Positions 24,513 to 36,030 of a stretch of 64,000 nucleotides of DNA are shown piece after piece; the stretch's first letter is position 1; each line of letters starts with the position of its first letter. This DNA is from Isoetes taiwanensis (taxonomy: Eukaryota > Streptophyta > Lycopodiopsida > Isoetales > Isoetaceae): the NCBI GenBank assembly GCA_021234155.1, contig JAJEKV010000031.1:10687857-10751856 (forward strand), written 5' to 3'. Under the pieces are notes generated by a model. It did not search any database. It was not told the origin of the DNA and saw only the letters and a program-made list of their open reading frames with translations. The position numbers and the translations under genes are program-made.

Positions 24513-24903
24513 TTGGGAGATTCAATGAAAACTACTAGGGGTTCCGAGTTAAGAGATCAAATGGTGGGAAAATTGACGAAAGGAATTCTGAAGCTCAAAT
24601 TGGGTGGTTCAAGAAAAATTAGACAAAGACGTGATACTCTGAAAAACGTGATACTCTTGCTGGACAAGGTAACCGATCTATTTGAATTTTTTCTTGCATT
24701 TCAAAGCAGTGGCACAAGTATCTGCATTCAAAATCCTTCAGGCAAAGGGGAAACAGATGCAGTAGAAGAACGATATGCAAGTTTAGAGATGGTGGCCATA
24801 GTGGCTAGATCTGCCGGAAAGGGCCGTAGACGGGCATGCAAATTTGTCGAAATCAGTATGGAAGAAGATGGAGCTGGGATTCCGCACATGAAATATACTA
24901 TAT
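24513..24903 (+). other. Open stretch upstream of the F-box-associated ORF, not identified
   Basis: A plus-strand ORF (24513-24977) of about 150 residues, basic in its first half (KLGGSRKIRQRRDTLKNV). It has no F-box signature that I can see. It might hold an upstream exon of the next gene or be chance; I cannot decide. Confidence 0.2.
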
Positions 24904-25668
24904 GTGCAGGCTTCGAATGGTATGGTATGCATTTTCTCTTGCTACCCTTATGGGAATTGCAAGATGCATGTGTTTGAACCCTTCACTCTTTCTGCTCCAC
25001 ATGCAATAGAAGCCCCTGCAATTGCATTGTCTGAAATGTCCTTTTCCTTTCATCCTCTAAGCAAGCACTACCTTATCATCATTCAAGGAATCTTTTCTCA
25101 AGAAGCACTGCTCATTTATGACTCTAGCTCTAACCCTAACCCTAAGTCATGGAAACTAGTGGACCTTTCATCCATTGGTCCTCCTTGGAACTTCCTTGCT
25201 CACCATAGCTCTCTTTATACCATAAATGCTCCTCTTTATGCCCCAAATGATTTTTCTTTTTTATATAGCCACAACATTGCTTCATCTTCTTGGTCCCGGT
25301 TTCGCATCAACATGTTTTCTCTGTCTCGCATTAACGAGTTTCCTCTTGAGTCTTTTGTCACATGCAGATTTGTTGAGCATGCTGGCAATTTCATAGCGAT
25401 TGGGCAAAATCATGAGGGTGTATTATGCTCATGTCTTCTTCACAAGGAGAAAGAAGAATACATCCTTGTATTGTTATCCTCTCATCGTGCATATCGTGCT
25501 GGTTGTATCTCTCATTGTTGTATAATTGAGGATTCTTATTCAACACAAGGACAAGGTCTTGTCTATCTGGGCACATTCCAGAGAACAACAGTAGTATATT
25601 GCCTCTTAACAAATACATGGGAGACTTTTAGCATGCCTCAATGCTTAAATATTGTAGACAAGCTTTAA
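24904..25668 (+). CDS. F-box-associated / kelch-like C-terminal region (partial gene or terminal exon)
   Basis: A clean 254-codon reading frame. It begins QASNGMVCIFSCYPYG, matching the 'ASNGLLCI' phrase at the start of plant F-box-associated domains. It continues with alternating beta-type segments: LSEMSFSFHPLSKHYLIII; WKLVDLSSIG; SSWSRFRINMFSLSRINEF; FVEHAGNFIAIGQN; GLVYLGTFQRTTVVYCLLTNTWETF. These are typical of a propeller that presents substrates to SCF ubiquitin ligases. An in-frame TGA lies at 24889-24891, and TATGTGCAG at 24901-24909 could be a splice acceptor, so the F-box would be on an earlier exon. None is recognisable in the preceding 400 bases, so a gene fragment is equally possible. 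The reading is by motif style, not alignment. Confidence 0.5.
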   Translation: MQASNGMVCIFSCYPYGNCKMHVFEPFTLSAPHAIEAPAIALSEMSFSFHPLSKHYLIIIQGIFSQEALLIYDSSSNPNPKSWKLVDLSSIGPPWNFLAHHSSLYTINAPLYAPNDFSFLYSHNIASSSWSRFRINMFSLSRINEFPLESFVTCRFVEHAGNFIAIGQNHEGVLCSCLLHKEKEEYILVLLSSHRAYRAGCISHCCIIEDSYSTQGQGLVYLGTFQRTTVVYCLLTNTWETFSMPQCLNIVDKL

Positions 25669-26600
25669 ATTGTAAAAGATGGTGCCAGTAATAATACAAA
25701 GACGTTGCATGACAAAAGAGACAAGACAGTAGTCAACATTTATTACAAACTCAAGCCCGTCCTTGATGACACATTATCCTAAAACAATTTCATTCTTGAT
25801 GTGTCATTCAAACTTTAATGTCGTCTTTTTCAAGCTTAATAAAATTATTTTTGCATTGCTTCTTGTAGGTGGTAAATCTTGCAATTGATCAACTTTGGCT
25901 TGTGGGTACCTTGAACATTTCTTTGGTTCTAGACCATTTCTTTGGTTCCAGACCTATAGGGCTGTAGCACCAGTAAAGTGCATTACATTAGCACCATGTT
26001 TACAAATTTTTTATTGTTCTATACTTACTCTTTATTGTATGATATTCTCTAGAAGAAAATGATATCCAATTATTTTGCATGCTGCAAAAATGACAACACA
26101 AATTTATACTCTCTGCAATATGCTTCAAGGAACTAAGAGTTGCCTGAAAATGCTTTAGAAAATTTTTCATTGTTCCAAATCAAGGAACTAAGAGTTGCTT
26201 GAAAATGCTTTAGATAATTTTTCGTTATTCCAAATCCATGTTTCCACTGACTCATCAAAGAATGAAATACATACACAAAAATTGTATTTGTGTCAAATTT
26301 AGATTCTTAACATAACATTGCTAAGAGAATACTTCAACCTGTACTCAGTTTATATTGAAGTAACGGTAGTGATATTATATTACATACAAATACATAGTAA
26401 TACAAAAGAACAAGGAGGCTCTTAAAGAGTCCTTGTTAAATAGGCCATGACTTAGTCAAAACTGGCCATACACTCCAGAGGAGGAAATATTATCAAAAAT
26501 AGAACACTGTTTTAAAGGTTTTGAAGGCAGGATAGATAATAACATAACTATAGAAAAACCATTTAAAGCTTAAAGTCTGTCAAAGTTATCTGCATCTGCA
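25669..26600. other. Intergenic, with a 55-bp tandem duplication
   Basis: AT-rich. Two units at 26126-26180 and 26181-26235 start CAAGGAACTAAGAGTTGC and differ by a few bases. No gene seen. Confidence 0.6.
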
Positions 26601-26603
26601 TCT

Positions 26604-27257
26604 TCAGTCATCCATCACACCATCTAAGGTAATGATAGCAAAAGCCTGATCGGTGTATTTGAAAAGTAAATAGTCCAGCTCCACAGCTCCATACGCAGAG
26701 GAATCCAAAATGTGGAGGATCCATGAGTCTCGGCATGATTCACAGATGCGAAGTTTCTCCTCAAAATAATGCTTGAGTTCATGCTTGAGGCGCCAGGATA
26801 TCTTCATCGCCCGATTACACGCTTGGGGTTGGACCATGATCGATTCCGGTTTGACCCAGAAAAGCGCTTCTAGAACTTCCTGGTGAGAAAGGGGCTTCGT
26901 TCCTTCCGGGACCTCCCTAAAGTGTCCACCTTAATGGTGCTTCTTGATCAGATAATCTGCGAGCCACATCAGAAACACTGTTAAAATAAAGAGAAAAGAA
27001 TGAGTAAAACCCCTAATAGGAGCCCAAGGCGTCCCACTTTCTGTCATAATTAGCACCCTTGAGCAATCTATGTGCCATGGCTGTATCAGCAAGCTCCAGT
27101 TGAAAAGTAGTTTTAAGGTAATTCATATCTGGAGCTGAATGATTAATGGCCACTCCATTTTTGTGTTTCCAAATTGTCCAAAGACAAAGTTCTGACTGTG
27201 CATAAAAAAACAGAGCCAGATGAAAGAAATTCAAACAATTCGAGGCTCGGTGTTTGG
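26604..27257 (-). mobile_element. LINE 3' portion (downstream half of a split LINE)
   Basis: Minus-strand reading 27234 to 27013 gives NFFHLALFFYAQSELCLWTIWKHKN, a phrase typical of the region after the zinc-binding reverse-transcriptase domain of plant LINEs. The upstream half lies at 32364-32530 on the same strand; the two are separated by the element at 27258-32363. The ORF at 26604-26837 may be further LINE or flanking sequence. Confidence 0.7.
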
Positions 27258-27336
27258 GGGTGCTTTTTTATTGACCTACCCAATTCAGCGGCGCTCCAAA
27301 GACCTCGGCCACCTATTTTCAGCTTTTTCGTGGCGT

Positions 27337-27382
27337 GAAGGGCGCCCTTCATCATTTTTGAAGGGCGCCCTTCATCATTTTT
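27337..27382. repeat. Two 23-bp subterminal palindromic units
   Basis: GAAGGGCGCCCTTCATCATTTTT is repeated exactly head to tail (27337-27359, 27360-27382); its first 14 bases are a perfect palindrome. It lies about 80 bases inside the left end of the transposon. Confidence 0.9.
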
Positions 27383-27554
27383 GAGGGTGTGCGGGCTGTA
27401 GCGAAAAGTTGTCGTGACGTGAATTGATTAGGTGCGGCTAGGGATTTTTCGAATCGTGATCATTTTGATTATGATTTTGATTTTCGAATTGAAAGTGTAA
27501 TTGGGTTGGGAAGTTCGGTTCATTCGCTACTCTTAGGAATTCCACATCTAGCTA

Positions 27555-29640
27555 TGGCGGCCAAGTCCCGTGAGGTAAAAATCCCTCTATTTCTCATGCT
27601 TTTTTCTTTATCTTTGATATTGAACTAAAAAAGTTTGTTTGATGTTATCGAGTTTGCTTTTAAAAAAGAACGGTATGAATTTCACACAAGCAAAGAGGTT
27701 TGTGTAATGAAGGAAGAAGCCAAAGGATTTGAAGGCGAAGGATGTTTCCGGCCGTGATTTTTTCTTGAAAGTCTGGCGATTTGCCGAAAGGAAAAGATAA
27801 ATTTAAAATTTGTTAGGCCCGGTTCGCCTTTGTCTTTGCATGACTTTGGAAAGGATTTATCGAGAAAAAGCAAGCCTACCAACAATGAGGTTAGGGTAAC
27901 CTTTGCTCGAGCTTTTGCTTGGAGTAATACCCAACGAGCTTTTGTCAACCTGGGCAATTCAAAGTGAAGCCCGGGCTAGATTTTTTCTTGAGAGAAGCTT
28001 ATCGAACATCGGCGCCAGATTTCTAAGGGAGAGACCAGCGACCTCTTGTTTGAATAGCTTGCGCTGTTTTGGATCACTTGGGTAAGCTTCTTTGAGATGA
28101 AGAGATCTTGAAGGAGTTGCTATTATCAAAACAAGAGTCTTTGTTGAGGAAAGAAGGTGCTATTCTTTGGAGCGGAACATAGCTTGCAAAGCTATATATA
28201 TGAAAATATAGAGGCCAAGCGAGAAGTCGAGAGAAGACCTTGAAAACGAATTTTTTCGGAAGAAGTTGATGCTATTGCAAAACTAAAGAATGATGAAGAA
28301 GTTATCACGAGAGCTTTTGGAGTCGGCAACGAAAAAATAGATTCTAAAGGGGAAGAACACATTAGTAAAAGAAATTTCTTTCTTTGAAGTCCAAAAGATA
28401 GATACCTTTGAGGAATCAATGGCTAAGTGGCATGCAAAAGGCTAAGCATATTTCAGCCATGCAAACAAGATAGTGAAAGCACCAAAGCTCGGATGGAGTT
28501 GGGTATGGGTGTGTATTCTTTGCCTTTACTAACTACTTGATGTATGTCGGGGCATGTGGCCTTTGTTTTCCCTCCAAGAATATGACTGTTTGTTAAAATA
28601 AACCAATGTGGACATAAGTACCATGTGTTTTGCTTTTTCAAGTGTCTTTGAAAACTATGCCTGTGTGGTTCCTGTTGTGGAGAGGAAGTCCCAAGCAACA
28701 TTTTGCGGGGAGGCTGGGATTCAAAAGAATTGATGTGTGATTGAAGAGGACTCTAACTATGAAGATGAAGAACAAAACCGAAAATGCAAACGTTGATGAA
28801 GATAAGAAGCGAGAAGGATGAAGTTGATAGCAAAGCACCACTTTGTACAATAAACACGCAAGTCTTTGAATTTAAAGCAGAAAGGACTGCAAAAATTAAG
28901 AAAAGGAAGACAAGGGCCGACACCAAGAAAGACTTCGAAACTTTGCAAGTAAGTTTTTTGTTCAATGTATCTTGTAATGTATTTGTTTTGTGCTAACTTC
29001 AATTCTATTTGAGCAGGTTATAGATATTGACAATTTGAGTCTGTTAAATTTGCTCACATATCTCCCATAAAAGGTACACATTTAGTTTTAGTATTATAAC
29101 TTCTCTTTAAGTTACATTAATTTTTAATTAATCTTTGCGGACAAAGAAGACCCCCGCCGACCTTTGGACAACTTCAAGCAGATAAGAAGACCCCCCCCGA
29201 CCTTTGGACTGCTGGACAAGAAGACCCTTGCAAGAACCAAGCTTGGAGCCTAATGAAGAAAAATGGTAAGTCTAATCGAAAAATTTGAATAGTAGTCCAT
29301 GTTCAATTTAGTTGTACTAAATATTGATTTCTTGTTGCGAGGAAATGTGTCTAACATTCTTTGTGAAAAGCTGGCTTGAAGATGCAAGGTTGGAGCCTAT
29401 AGAAGATGAAGATCTTTGGAGATGTAAAGAACAATGATCTTTGAAGAGGATATAGGAGCAGATTTATCACGGGATGTAGGAGCAGATTTATCACGGGGAT
29501 GTAGGGCTTGAATCGAAGAAGAAATCCTTCCGAGGTGGTACATTGGAGGAAAAATTATCTTGCTTTTAAAAGGCAAGACTTTCACGGAATTTAGCTTGAT
29601 CTCTCGGCATCTACCAAGCATCTTATCGATCTACCGGAGA
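27555..29640 (+). other. Possible second gene of the 5.1-kb transposon, exons undefined
   Basis: ATG at 27555 (MAAKSRE) is followed by GTAAAA, a good donor. Further plus-strand open, Lys/Glu-rich stretches follow, such as 28784-28950 (KIRSEKDEVDSK...KIKKRKTRADTKKDFETLQ, ending at a possible donor near 28949) and repeated GAAGACCC(C)GCCGACCTTTGG phrases at 29145-29225. This resembles a divergent second ORF of a two-gene transposon, but I cannot define its exons or function. Confidence 0.3.
29455..29507. repeat. 25-bp tandem duplication
   Basis: GGAGCAGATTTATCACGGGATGTA occurs twice head to tail, with one extra G in the second unit. Confidence 0.85.
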
Positions 29641-29779
29641 GGATATTATGAGGATGTTTTTTTAAATATTATGTGGATCTTGTATACATGCAACACAATT
29701 TTGTTCCATAGTGTTGACATGTTTTTGTATATTTATGTAATAGCAAGGTTTACACTAATATAAAGGTTTTGCGATACGG

Positions 29780-30150
29780 AATATAAGTTTTACATAAGTT
29801 TTACATTAGGTTTTTACATAAAGGTTTACATTAGGTTTTACATAAGTTTTACATTAGGTTTTACATAAGGTTTACATTAGGTTTTACATTAGGTTTTACA
29901 TAAGGTTTACATTAGGTTTACATAAGTTTTACCTTAGGTTTTACATTAGGTTTTACATATGAATAAGGTTTATAAGGTTTACATATGAATAAGGTTTACA
30001 CAAGGTTTACAAGGTTTATGTATAATAGGAATAGTAATGAATAAGGTTAATGAATAAGGTCTATATGATATGAAGAATAGCAATGAATAAGGTTTATGAA
30101 TAAGGTTTACATATGAAGAATAGCAATGAATAAGGTTTATGAGAATAGCT
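29780..30150. repeat. AT-rich minisatellite (TTTACATTAGG / TTTACATAAGG / GAATAAGGTTTA)
   Basis: Alternating units TTTTACATTAGG and TTTACATAAGG fill 29785-29960; they grade into GAATAAGGTTTACATATGAA and AGAATAGCAATGAATAAGG units to about 30145. It would lie in an intron of the minus-strand transposase-like gene. It is not the plant telomere repeat (TTTAGGG). Confidence 0.85.
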
Positions 30151-30189
30151 ACACCATAATGAAGCATAAAAAACAGCAACAATCTTAGT

Positions 30190-32072
30190 ACCTTGTCATA
30201 TGTCTTCCACTCCACCTGCACACCATTTTTGAAATTCACTTCTTTTGGACATGTTGGCAGCTTGCTAGGTCCACAACTATTGCACTTGAGAGTTAGGCAG
30301 TCATGTGCATACCATTCTTCACTTTCATCTCTTGGACAAATAAGAGACCTCCAAAGCTCACTTGTTGAAGCATAGGTGCTCTTCCTTGCCATGCATGTTG
30401 GTCCAGGACCACAAACTTCACACGTGCATTTACAATTTGGACCATGAATTTTTTCATCATGTCTTACTTTGTTCATTGCAAGTCGAATAAAATCTGCTCT
30501 CATATGATACACACAACAAAGACGTCTCGTCCTTTACTTTCACGACATAAAGGGGTTTCAAGGCATGAAATCTCGAGAAAGAAACCTCAAACTTAGGATA
30601 CTCCCTTAAAAAGCTTATTTGGTAAAATGAAAACTAAAAAAACGGACACAAGAATTACAGCAATTAGAGCAATTCACAGTGATTAAAGCAATTCACGGCC
30701 AATTCAAACAATATCAAAGATGTGCAATCAAACTAACACAGGTATCCTCCATGAAGTGTAATGGATGCATGATCTTGAATCCTTCACCACTCTAATCCTT
30801 ATAACATGTTTCTTGCATGGAGACTTTCGTGTGTTATCTCTCCAAAAGTCAACTATTAGCTTCCTCTCATCATAAAAGAGTCCTGTCAAATCTAGTATTC
30901 TTCTTGAACATGGACCATGGTCCACTACCATGCTCTGCGACCAATCTTCTATTCGCGAAGCGACACAATCTTCCTATTGATTCATTTGCTTGGCAAAAGC
31001 GGACTTGTTAGTTTCACCATTTATGCGTAAAGTCATTTGCAGCACTTCTTGCTCTCCACATGTTACGTATTTTTTTGAATACTTATGAGTTTGCAAAGAC
31101 TCCCTCAAATTGTTAATGATTGTTTTCATTGTGTTTTAATTCTTTCTTTGTTTGAGAGATCTGGATTCGGGTATCCACTTTCTAGCACCCCTAAATTTCC
31201 ACTTTTTCTTGGATGTAGCATTCTCACACAATTAGTTCACAAGCTTGCCTAATTCTTTTAACAACTTTCTTTTCTTCCAAGCTGAATGAATGAACCTTTC
31301 TTACCAACGGTAGCATCATTTGCAACTGCACCTAAATTGCCGATTCGCAGCATCCACTTCTCTTTTTCGTCTTTGAATCCTCGATTTCTACTGTCTTTTT
31401 GGCGGTTTCATAATTCTCTTGGTTTTGCAAAACCGCAATTCTAACTTCTGATCGAGCGAAATTTATCAATGCAAATACCTCTATTATAGCAAGTGCACGT
31501 ATTATGGCCGGTCGGATCAACCTCTACAACATTGCCAACATCCATAACTTCATCATCCTCATTTGATATTCCACCATATTCTCCTGTAATTTTAGCATGT
31601 CAGTTTACTTTTTATAAACCAAGTAACAAATTTAAATTGCATACTCGACATGTTGAAATCATGTTCAAAGTCCATAAATTCAGCACCATTGAATGAATTC
31701 TGTTCCACTGAAAGCAGTACATTACATCAGTCAGCAATTTAGAACAAAAAAATTCAGCAATTTAATAGCAGAGGCATTTAACAAGGAATACCTGGTCTTT
31801 CATCTTCATGATGAAATTCTTGATCTGAATTTTAGGGCTTCAAATGTAGTTTCTTCATTCCTTGTGAAATCCACTGTTTCAATGTGAGTACCAGCTTCGA
31901 TTTGTGTAGGTGATTCTTCAAGGTAATTTTCTGCAAATTGTGAACAGCACTCCAGAAATCGCTTGGAATTGTTGACGAACTCTTGCATGCCCGCCAGCAA
32001 TCCCCGGGCATCAAATTGCGCACAATGCTTGGACACAGAAGCAAGGAATTCATCTCTCAACTCAAGAACCAT
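30190..32072 (-). pseudogene. Transposase-like cysteine-rich protein of the 5.1-kb transposon
   Basis: Several minus-strand segments fit one multi-exon gene. ATG at 32072 starts an acidic/helical stretch (to about 31810) with FLECCSQFAENYLEES. A segment near 31590-31490 reads EDDEVMDVGNVVEVDPTGH. The segment 30931-30728 contains FWRDNTRKSPCKKHVIRIR. The segment 30530-30194 has LRLCCVYHMRADF, then a dense cysteine block (CKCTCEVCGPGPTC, then LWRSLICPRDESEEWY, DCLTLKCNSCGPSKLPTCPKE) ending EWKTYDK at a donor AAG/GTACTA. This order (SP-KK basic segment, CCC-YH, CxC...C, LICP, CxxC) is one I associate with transposase-like proteins of early land plants. I can give no superfamily. In-frame stops between segments (for example 30718-30732) suggest introns or decay. 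Confidence 0.5.
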
Positions 32073-32363
32073 AGCTGTGCTTCAAAAGCGCGAAGCTTGA
32101 CATAATTACGAAGGTGCGGCATTTGATTTAGGCGGGAAATTCAATTGAATTGAGATTGCAAACTAAAATTTCGGGATCGATGACTTGGCCAAAAATAGCG
32201 GGGAATGATGGATCTTGACTCCCGCTCAAGGCTGGCTATGGCCGGGTGAAGTGCTTGACGAAACGTGAAGGGCGCTCGAAAAAATTTTATGACGGGTATC
32301 AGCACCTTACCGGCATCAATGTCGCGACATGATTTTTTGAGTAGGTCAATAAAAAAAGCACCC

Positions 32364-32530
32364 TTGGGACAAACCCAATATATGTTCCTATCCAATTCCA
32401 GAAAGGGGTAAGCCAAGGGCAAATGAAAATGTGAGTAGAAGATTCGGCTTGGCCACACCAAGTCGAAGATTCTTTGGAGTTTATCACGTTTGCTTGCCTT
32501 GTTTGCAATTTACTCAAGTAATCTAGTCAG
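32364..32530 (-). mobile_element. LINE zinc-binding RT-domain fragment (upstream half of the split LINE)
   Basis: The minus reading 32517 to 32364 gives ESSTWCGQAESSTHIFICPW, then LTPFWNWIGTYIGFVP, matching the CG-AES-H-F-C-W zinc-binding domain near the end of plant LINE reverse transcriptases. It stops exactly at the terminal repeat of the inserted transposon and resumes at 27257. Confidence 0.8.
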
Positions 32531-32617
32531 TTCTCTAATAAGGAAATTAGATGAGAATCCTTCTTCTAGAATATAAGAATTCCAAACTATTCTGCTTTGG
32601 TTTGTTTGGAATAATTG

Positions 32618-32984
32618 GGAAAGTTACCAAAATACCCTTATTGTTTCCAAAATTACCAAAATGCTTCCAAGCGAATTGGAGACAAATGAGAGAGTTCCAA
32701 TAAGTATAAGATTATCTAAATTGAAGTTATTGATGTAGAGTTATGCTGTCTTCAATTCTTAAAATTTTAAGAGCAAAATATGTCAAAACTTGATGCTGCG
32801 ATCTTAAAATCAGATGATATTACAATTTTTGAAAAGCTCTCTCATCGTTATCTACAATTATTTGACAGACACATTTGTAATCGGATTATCGAAAAAATGT
32901 TACTACTATTTTTATCAAAATGCCCCTGGTTGAAGTGCATTTTGGTAATTTTAGCAGACAATACGGGTATTTCGTTAACTTTCC
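32618..32984. mobile_element. MITE, probably MULE-like
   Basis: Left end GGAAAGTTACCAAAATACCC and right end GGGTATTTCGTTAACTTTCC are inverted repeats; similarity continues inward for about 55 bp (AAAATTACCAAAATGC in both). Start motif and style match the better-defined element at 23735-24407. I could not find a clean 9-bp duplication, so it is older or its ends have mutated. Confidence 0.65.
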
Positions 32985-33868
32985 ATTAAAAATTTCAAGA
33001 ATTTTCTAAACGAATATAGGCAATACATAATAAAAGATTAAAGAAAGATATAAACACATTAGTTTCCGATCTCTTATAATGAAATGTACAAGAAATTTAA
33101 CGCCGCAGCCAAGGCCGCCGCGAACATTTCTCTCCACCCAATATTCTTAAGTTGAAACAATGCTAGTTCTTGACATGTGAAAGTTAAAGTAATTGCATTG
33201 CTCATGCCTATTCTAGTATACGAAGGAGCTACAGGATGTCGAATTGTATCATAGGTTGCTATGTTTGCTTGCTCTGGCTCTTCTAGCCGTAAGATGTTTG
33301 ATACAATGAATCGCCAGTGCGTCGCCAGCCGACAAAGCGAAAGTGCGTCGCCAAACTGGCAATTGCAGCTAGATCTGCATGAAGGATCAATCTTGAAATG
33401 CTTCAATTTTAAGCTTAGATTTGCACGAATCAATTTATAACATGGCAGTTCGGCCTTGATCCAAGCTAGATCCAACTAAATGTTTGCTAAATGCAAGTCG
33501 AATCCACTTCAAAATACTGTTGTCAATTCTGAAAGACTATCTTTTGCTTGAATTAAGTAGAACATTGGAGATCTTGTGAGATCACTCCCAAGAAGAGAAA
33601 CTATGAAGGAAACAGTGCTTTCAAAATCCTGACAGTATCCAAATAAAAAAGTCTTTCTACGGCTACGGAGGCGAGCAAATCTTTCCCAATCCCTATTATG
33701 ACGAAGAAACAATTGATTTTCAAGCCTACTATTAATGCGATGTAAAAGGAAGAGAAAATTGGAGATCCGAAGCTAATTTCTGAAGATGAAGGGAAGTTAT
33801 GCACCCTCCTTGGACCAACTATACTTGAAATATTCAGTTACACAAGACGTGGTTGAACATGATGTGTA
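32985..33868. other. Intergenic, no supported gene
   Basis: Minus-strand ORFs at 33074-33475 and 33509-33804 show no family motif. Nothing else seen. Confidence 0.4.
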
Positions 33869-34395
33869 AATTTTCTGCAATAAATCGGTCCATCAGCTTC
33901 ATTTAATGCATAAAGATCGACGCCACAAAATCTTCTATAATAAATGAGATGTCAACGTCACGAAGTCTTCTCTAATAAATAAGCATGTATATGTGTCTCG
34001 TCCAAGTACATTTGAAGGGAGAAAATGTGTGAGAACAAAAAAATAATTATAAAGTGTCATGATCCACCATAAATGCCTGCAATGGATGAGTCTACACAGG
34101 TGTCATGTTGTGGGAATTTTCAAGGGGTGTAAATCTTCTGCAATAAATTAGTCCATCGGCTTCATTTAATGCCTAAAGGTCGATATCACAAAATCTTCTG
34201 TAATAAATGAGATGTCGACGTCACGAAATCCTCCCTAATAAATAAGCATGTATACGTGTCTCGTCCAAGTAATTTTGAAGCGAGAAAATGTGTGAGAACA
34301 AATTATATAGGTGTCATGATTGTCCGCCATAAATGCCCGCAATGAATGAGTTCACACACGTGTCATGTTGTGGTAATTTTCAAGGAAGAAAATAG
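33869..34395. repeat. 264-bp direct tandem duplication
   Basis: Units start near 33869 and 34132 (TTCTGCAATAAAT...AGTCCATC, both containing TAATAAATGAGATGTC, TAATAAATAAGCATGTAT and GTCTCGTCCAAGTA). The divergence looks like many scattered substitutions. The block and its downstream flank to 34740 are studded with ATAAATG phrases (for example GCCATAAATGC several times). Confidence 0.85.
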
Positions 34396-35566
34396 GTGAG
34401 AATAGAAATAGGACATTGCTTTATATAGGAAAGATAACCCATTATGATTGATGGCCATAAATGCACCCATAAATGCATTATAGTTTCAACCAATATCGAA
34501 CACCATAATGGGCCATAAATGCGCCATAAATGCATATGTACCACTTAAATTTTTCTAGAACATGTGTCGAAGCAAGGATTCCAAGAAGGTCTGATCCGCT
34601 ATAAATCGTATGGAAGCCTTAATTAGGAAATGCTGGATTGCAAATGATCGGCCCAATAAATGAGTTTCTTAATGCCCGCCATAAATGCTCTGCAATGAAT
34701 GAGTCTATACACGTCTCATGTTGTGGTAATTTTTAAGGAAGAATATTTAGCATTATAACAGGGGGTTCCTTTTGTATTTTTATGCGCTTTTGCATATGGT
34801 TTTGCTATGATTTCATCGTATGCAATTAGATGTACTAATCATTACATCTAAGTCTTTATCGGGTGCACTAATTCTGGATTAATTTTATTGATATTTTCCA
34901 ATGGCACCTCCACGATTTTCAAATGGGTGGCATGCAAGACCAGGCCTCAGTTAGATTTTGCTTAAACCCAGGGTGCTTTGTTGGTACTTTTACAGGATTT
35001 TTAGAAAATATCCTCTAATTTACGAGGATTTAACAAGGATTTTACTAAATTTTTGACAGGAAATTTTACCGACATCTATTAAAGAAACCGGTTTTAACAA
35101 CTTCAACGGAAATTCTGGGGAGGAACCCCTAATCACGGAGCCATTGTGCAAGACCTCGAGAGTTCTACTTTAGGGTTGGATTTTGGAACTCCACTTTAGG
35201 GTTCTAATGCGGTTGATCTGGAAGTTATGGCTATGGCTTGAGGAGTTGATGGCAATGGAGTGGCGGTTTTAGGGCTCCCGGATTGTAGTTCATGCGTTAG
35301 GGATTTTACCGGCTTACGCACCTTTGCCCACCCGGTTGTAGCATATGCAATAGTTTACGGAACTATATTTTCCGTTGGATATTTGGACACCTTGCTTTTT
35401 GTTACGTGTTTTGGCTTTGGCGCATCATTATTTTTTTTCGAGACATCCCTCAACTTTTACGTTGAGTAACTTTATCTTGTACAATACGTTGTTTACCTAG
35501 AGTAAAACACGTGGGTTTAGAATTGACATCGGATGTCTTCCTGGCTCCTTAGTTTCTCGGGTATAC

Positions 35567-36030
35567 TCACAATCTGTTTGGGTGAATCCTCCGATGCGAT
35601 TTTGACTCTTCTTCAAGGCTCACGGAAGAATTGGCGGTTGGTGAGCGTTTCTCAATAGGTGTCGATAGATTTGGAAGATTCCACAATATTAGCCTTTTCT
35701 TGCTCGACAATCGCAAAGAAATGAATTTGGAAATCTGATGAGATAAAAATTTGAGGGGTGGATAGTAAGCAAAAAACATTTGCCCTCTTCTAGCGACATC
35801 TGCAATGGCGTCTGCCAATGCTTTGGCGATGGCGGCAGCCTTATGGCGAACTTAGCTTGTTCAAGAACCTCGGGTTTCTCCTTTTCTAATCTTATTTTCT
35901 CTTGGATTGCAAGCTTCTCTTCCTCTTGTAGTGTTAAAAAGCTCGACTTTCGCTTTCTCCTCATCTCAACTTGATTTTCTTCTCGACTTCATTTTTCGCA
36001 TTACGCCGTTGTTTTGCACTCCTTTCCTAT
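35567..36030 (-). pseudogene. Coiled-coil gene fragment carried by E1
   Basis: Minus-strand reading, split over two frames, yields MRRKRKSSFLTLQEEEKLAI, then QEKIRLEKEKPEVLEQAKFA; after a frame change it gives AAAIAKALADAIADVARRGQMF. Heptad-like Lys/Glu/Leu content suggests a coiled coil. No family recognised. It lies between the element's termini, so it may be captured host sequence. Confidence 0.35.

Larger units (their letters stand above)
27254..32367. mobile_element. 5.1-kb DNA transposon with terminal inverted repeats
   Basis: Element 27258-32363. The left end reads GGGTGCTTTTTTATTGACCT, and the right end is its inverted copy with one extra T; similarity covers about 25 bp. Flanks carry the direct tetramer TTGG (27254-27257 and 32364-32367), a possible 4-bp target duplication. 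Subterminal palindromes GAAGGGCGCCCTTC occur twice near the left end (27337-27382), with a related GAAGGGCGC near 32267, as expected for transposase-binding sites. It carries a cysteine-rich protein gene on the minus strand and possibly a second gene on the plus strand. It splits a LINE. I do not assign a superfamily. Confidence 0.8.

Noticed and set aside
29780-30150. Telomere-like TTAGG-containing repeats
   Set aside because: Units are TTTACATTAGG/TTTACATAAGG, not TTTAGGG, and they sit inside a transposon intron.
33869-34395. Regular repeats as a CRISPR array
   Set aside because: Only two long, diverged units and no short identical repeats with unique spacers; wrong type of genome.
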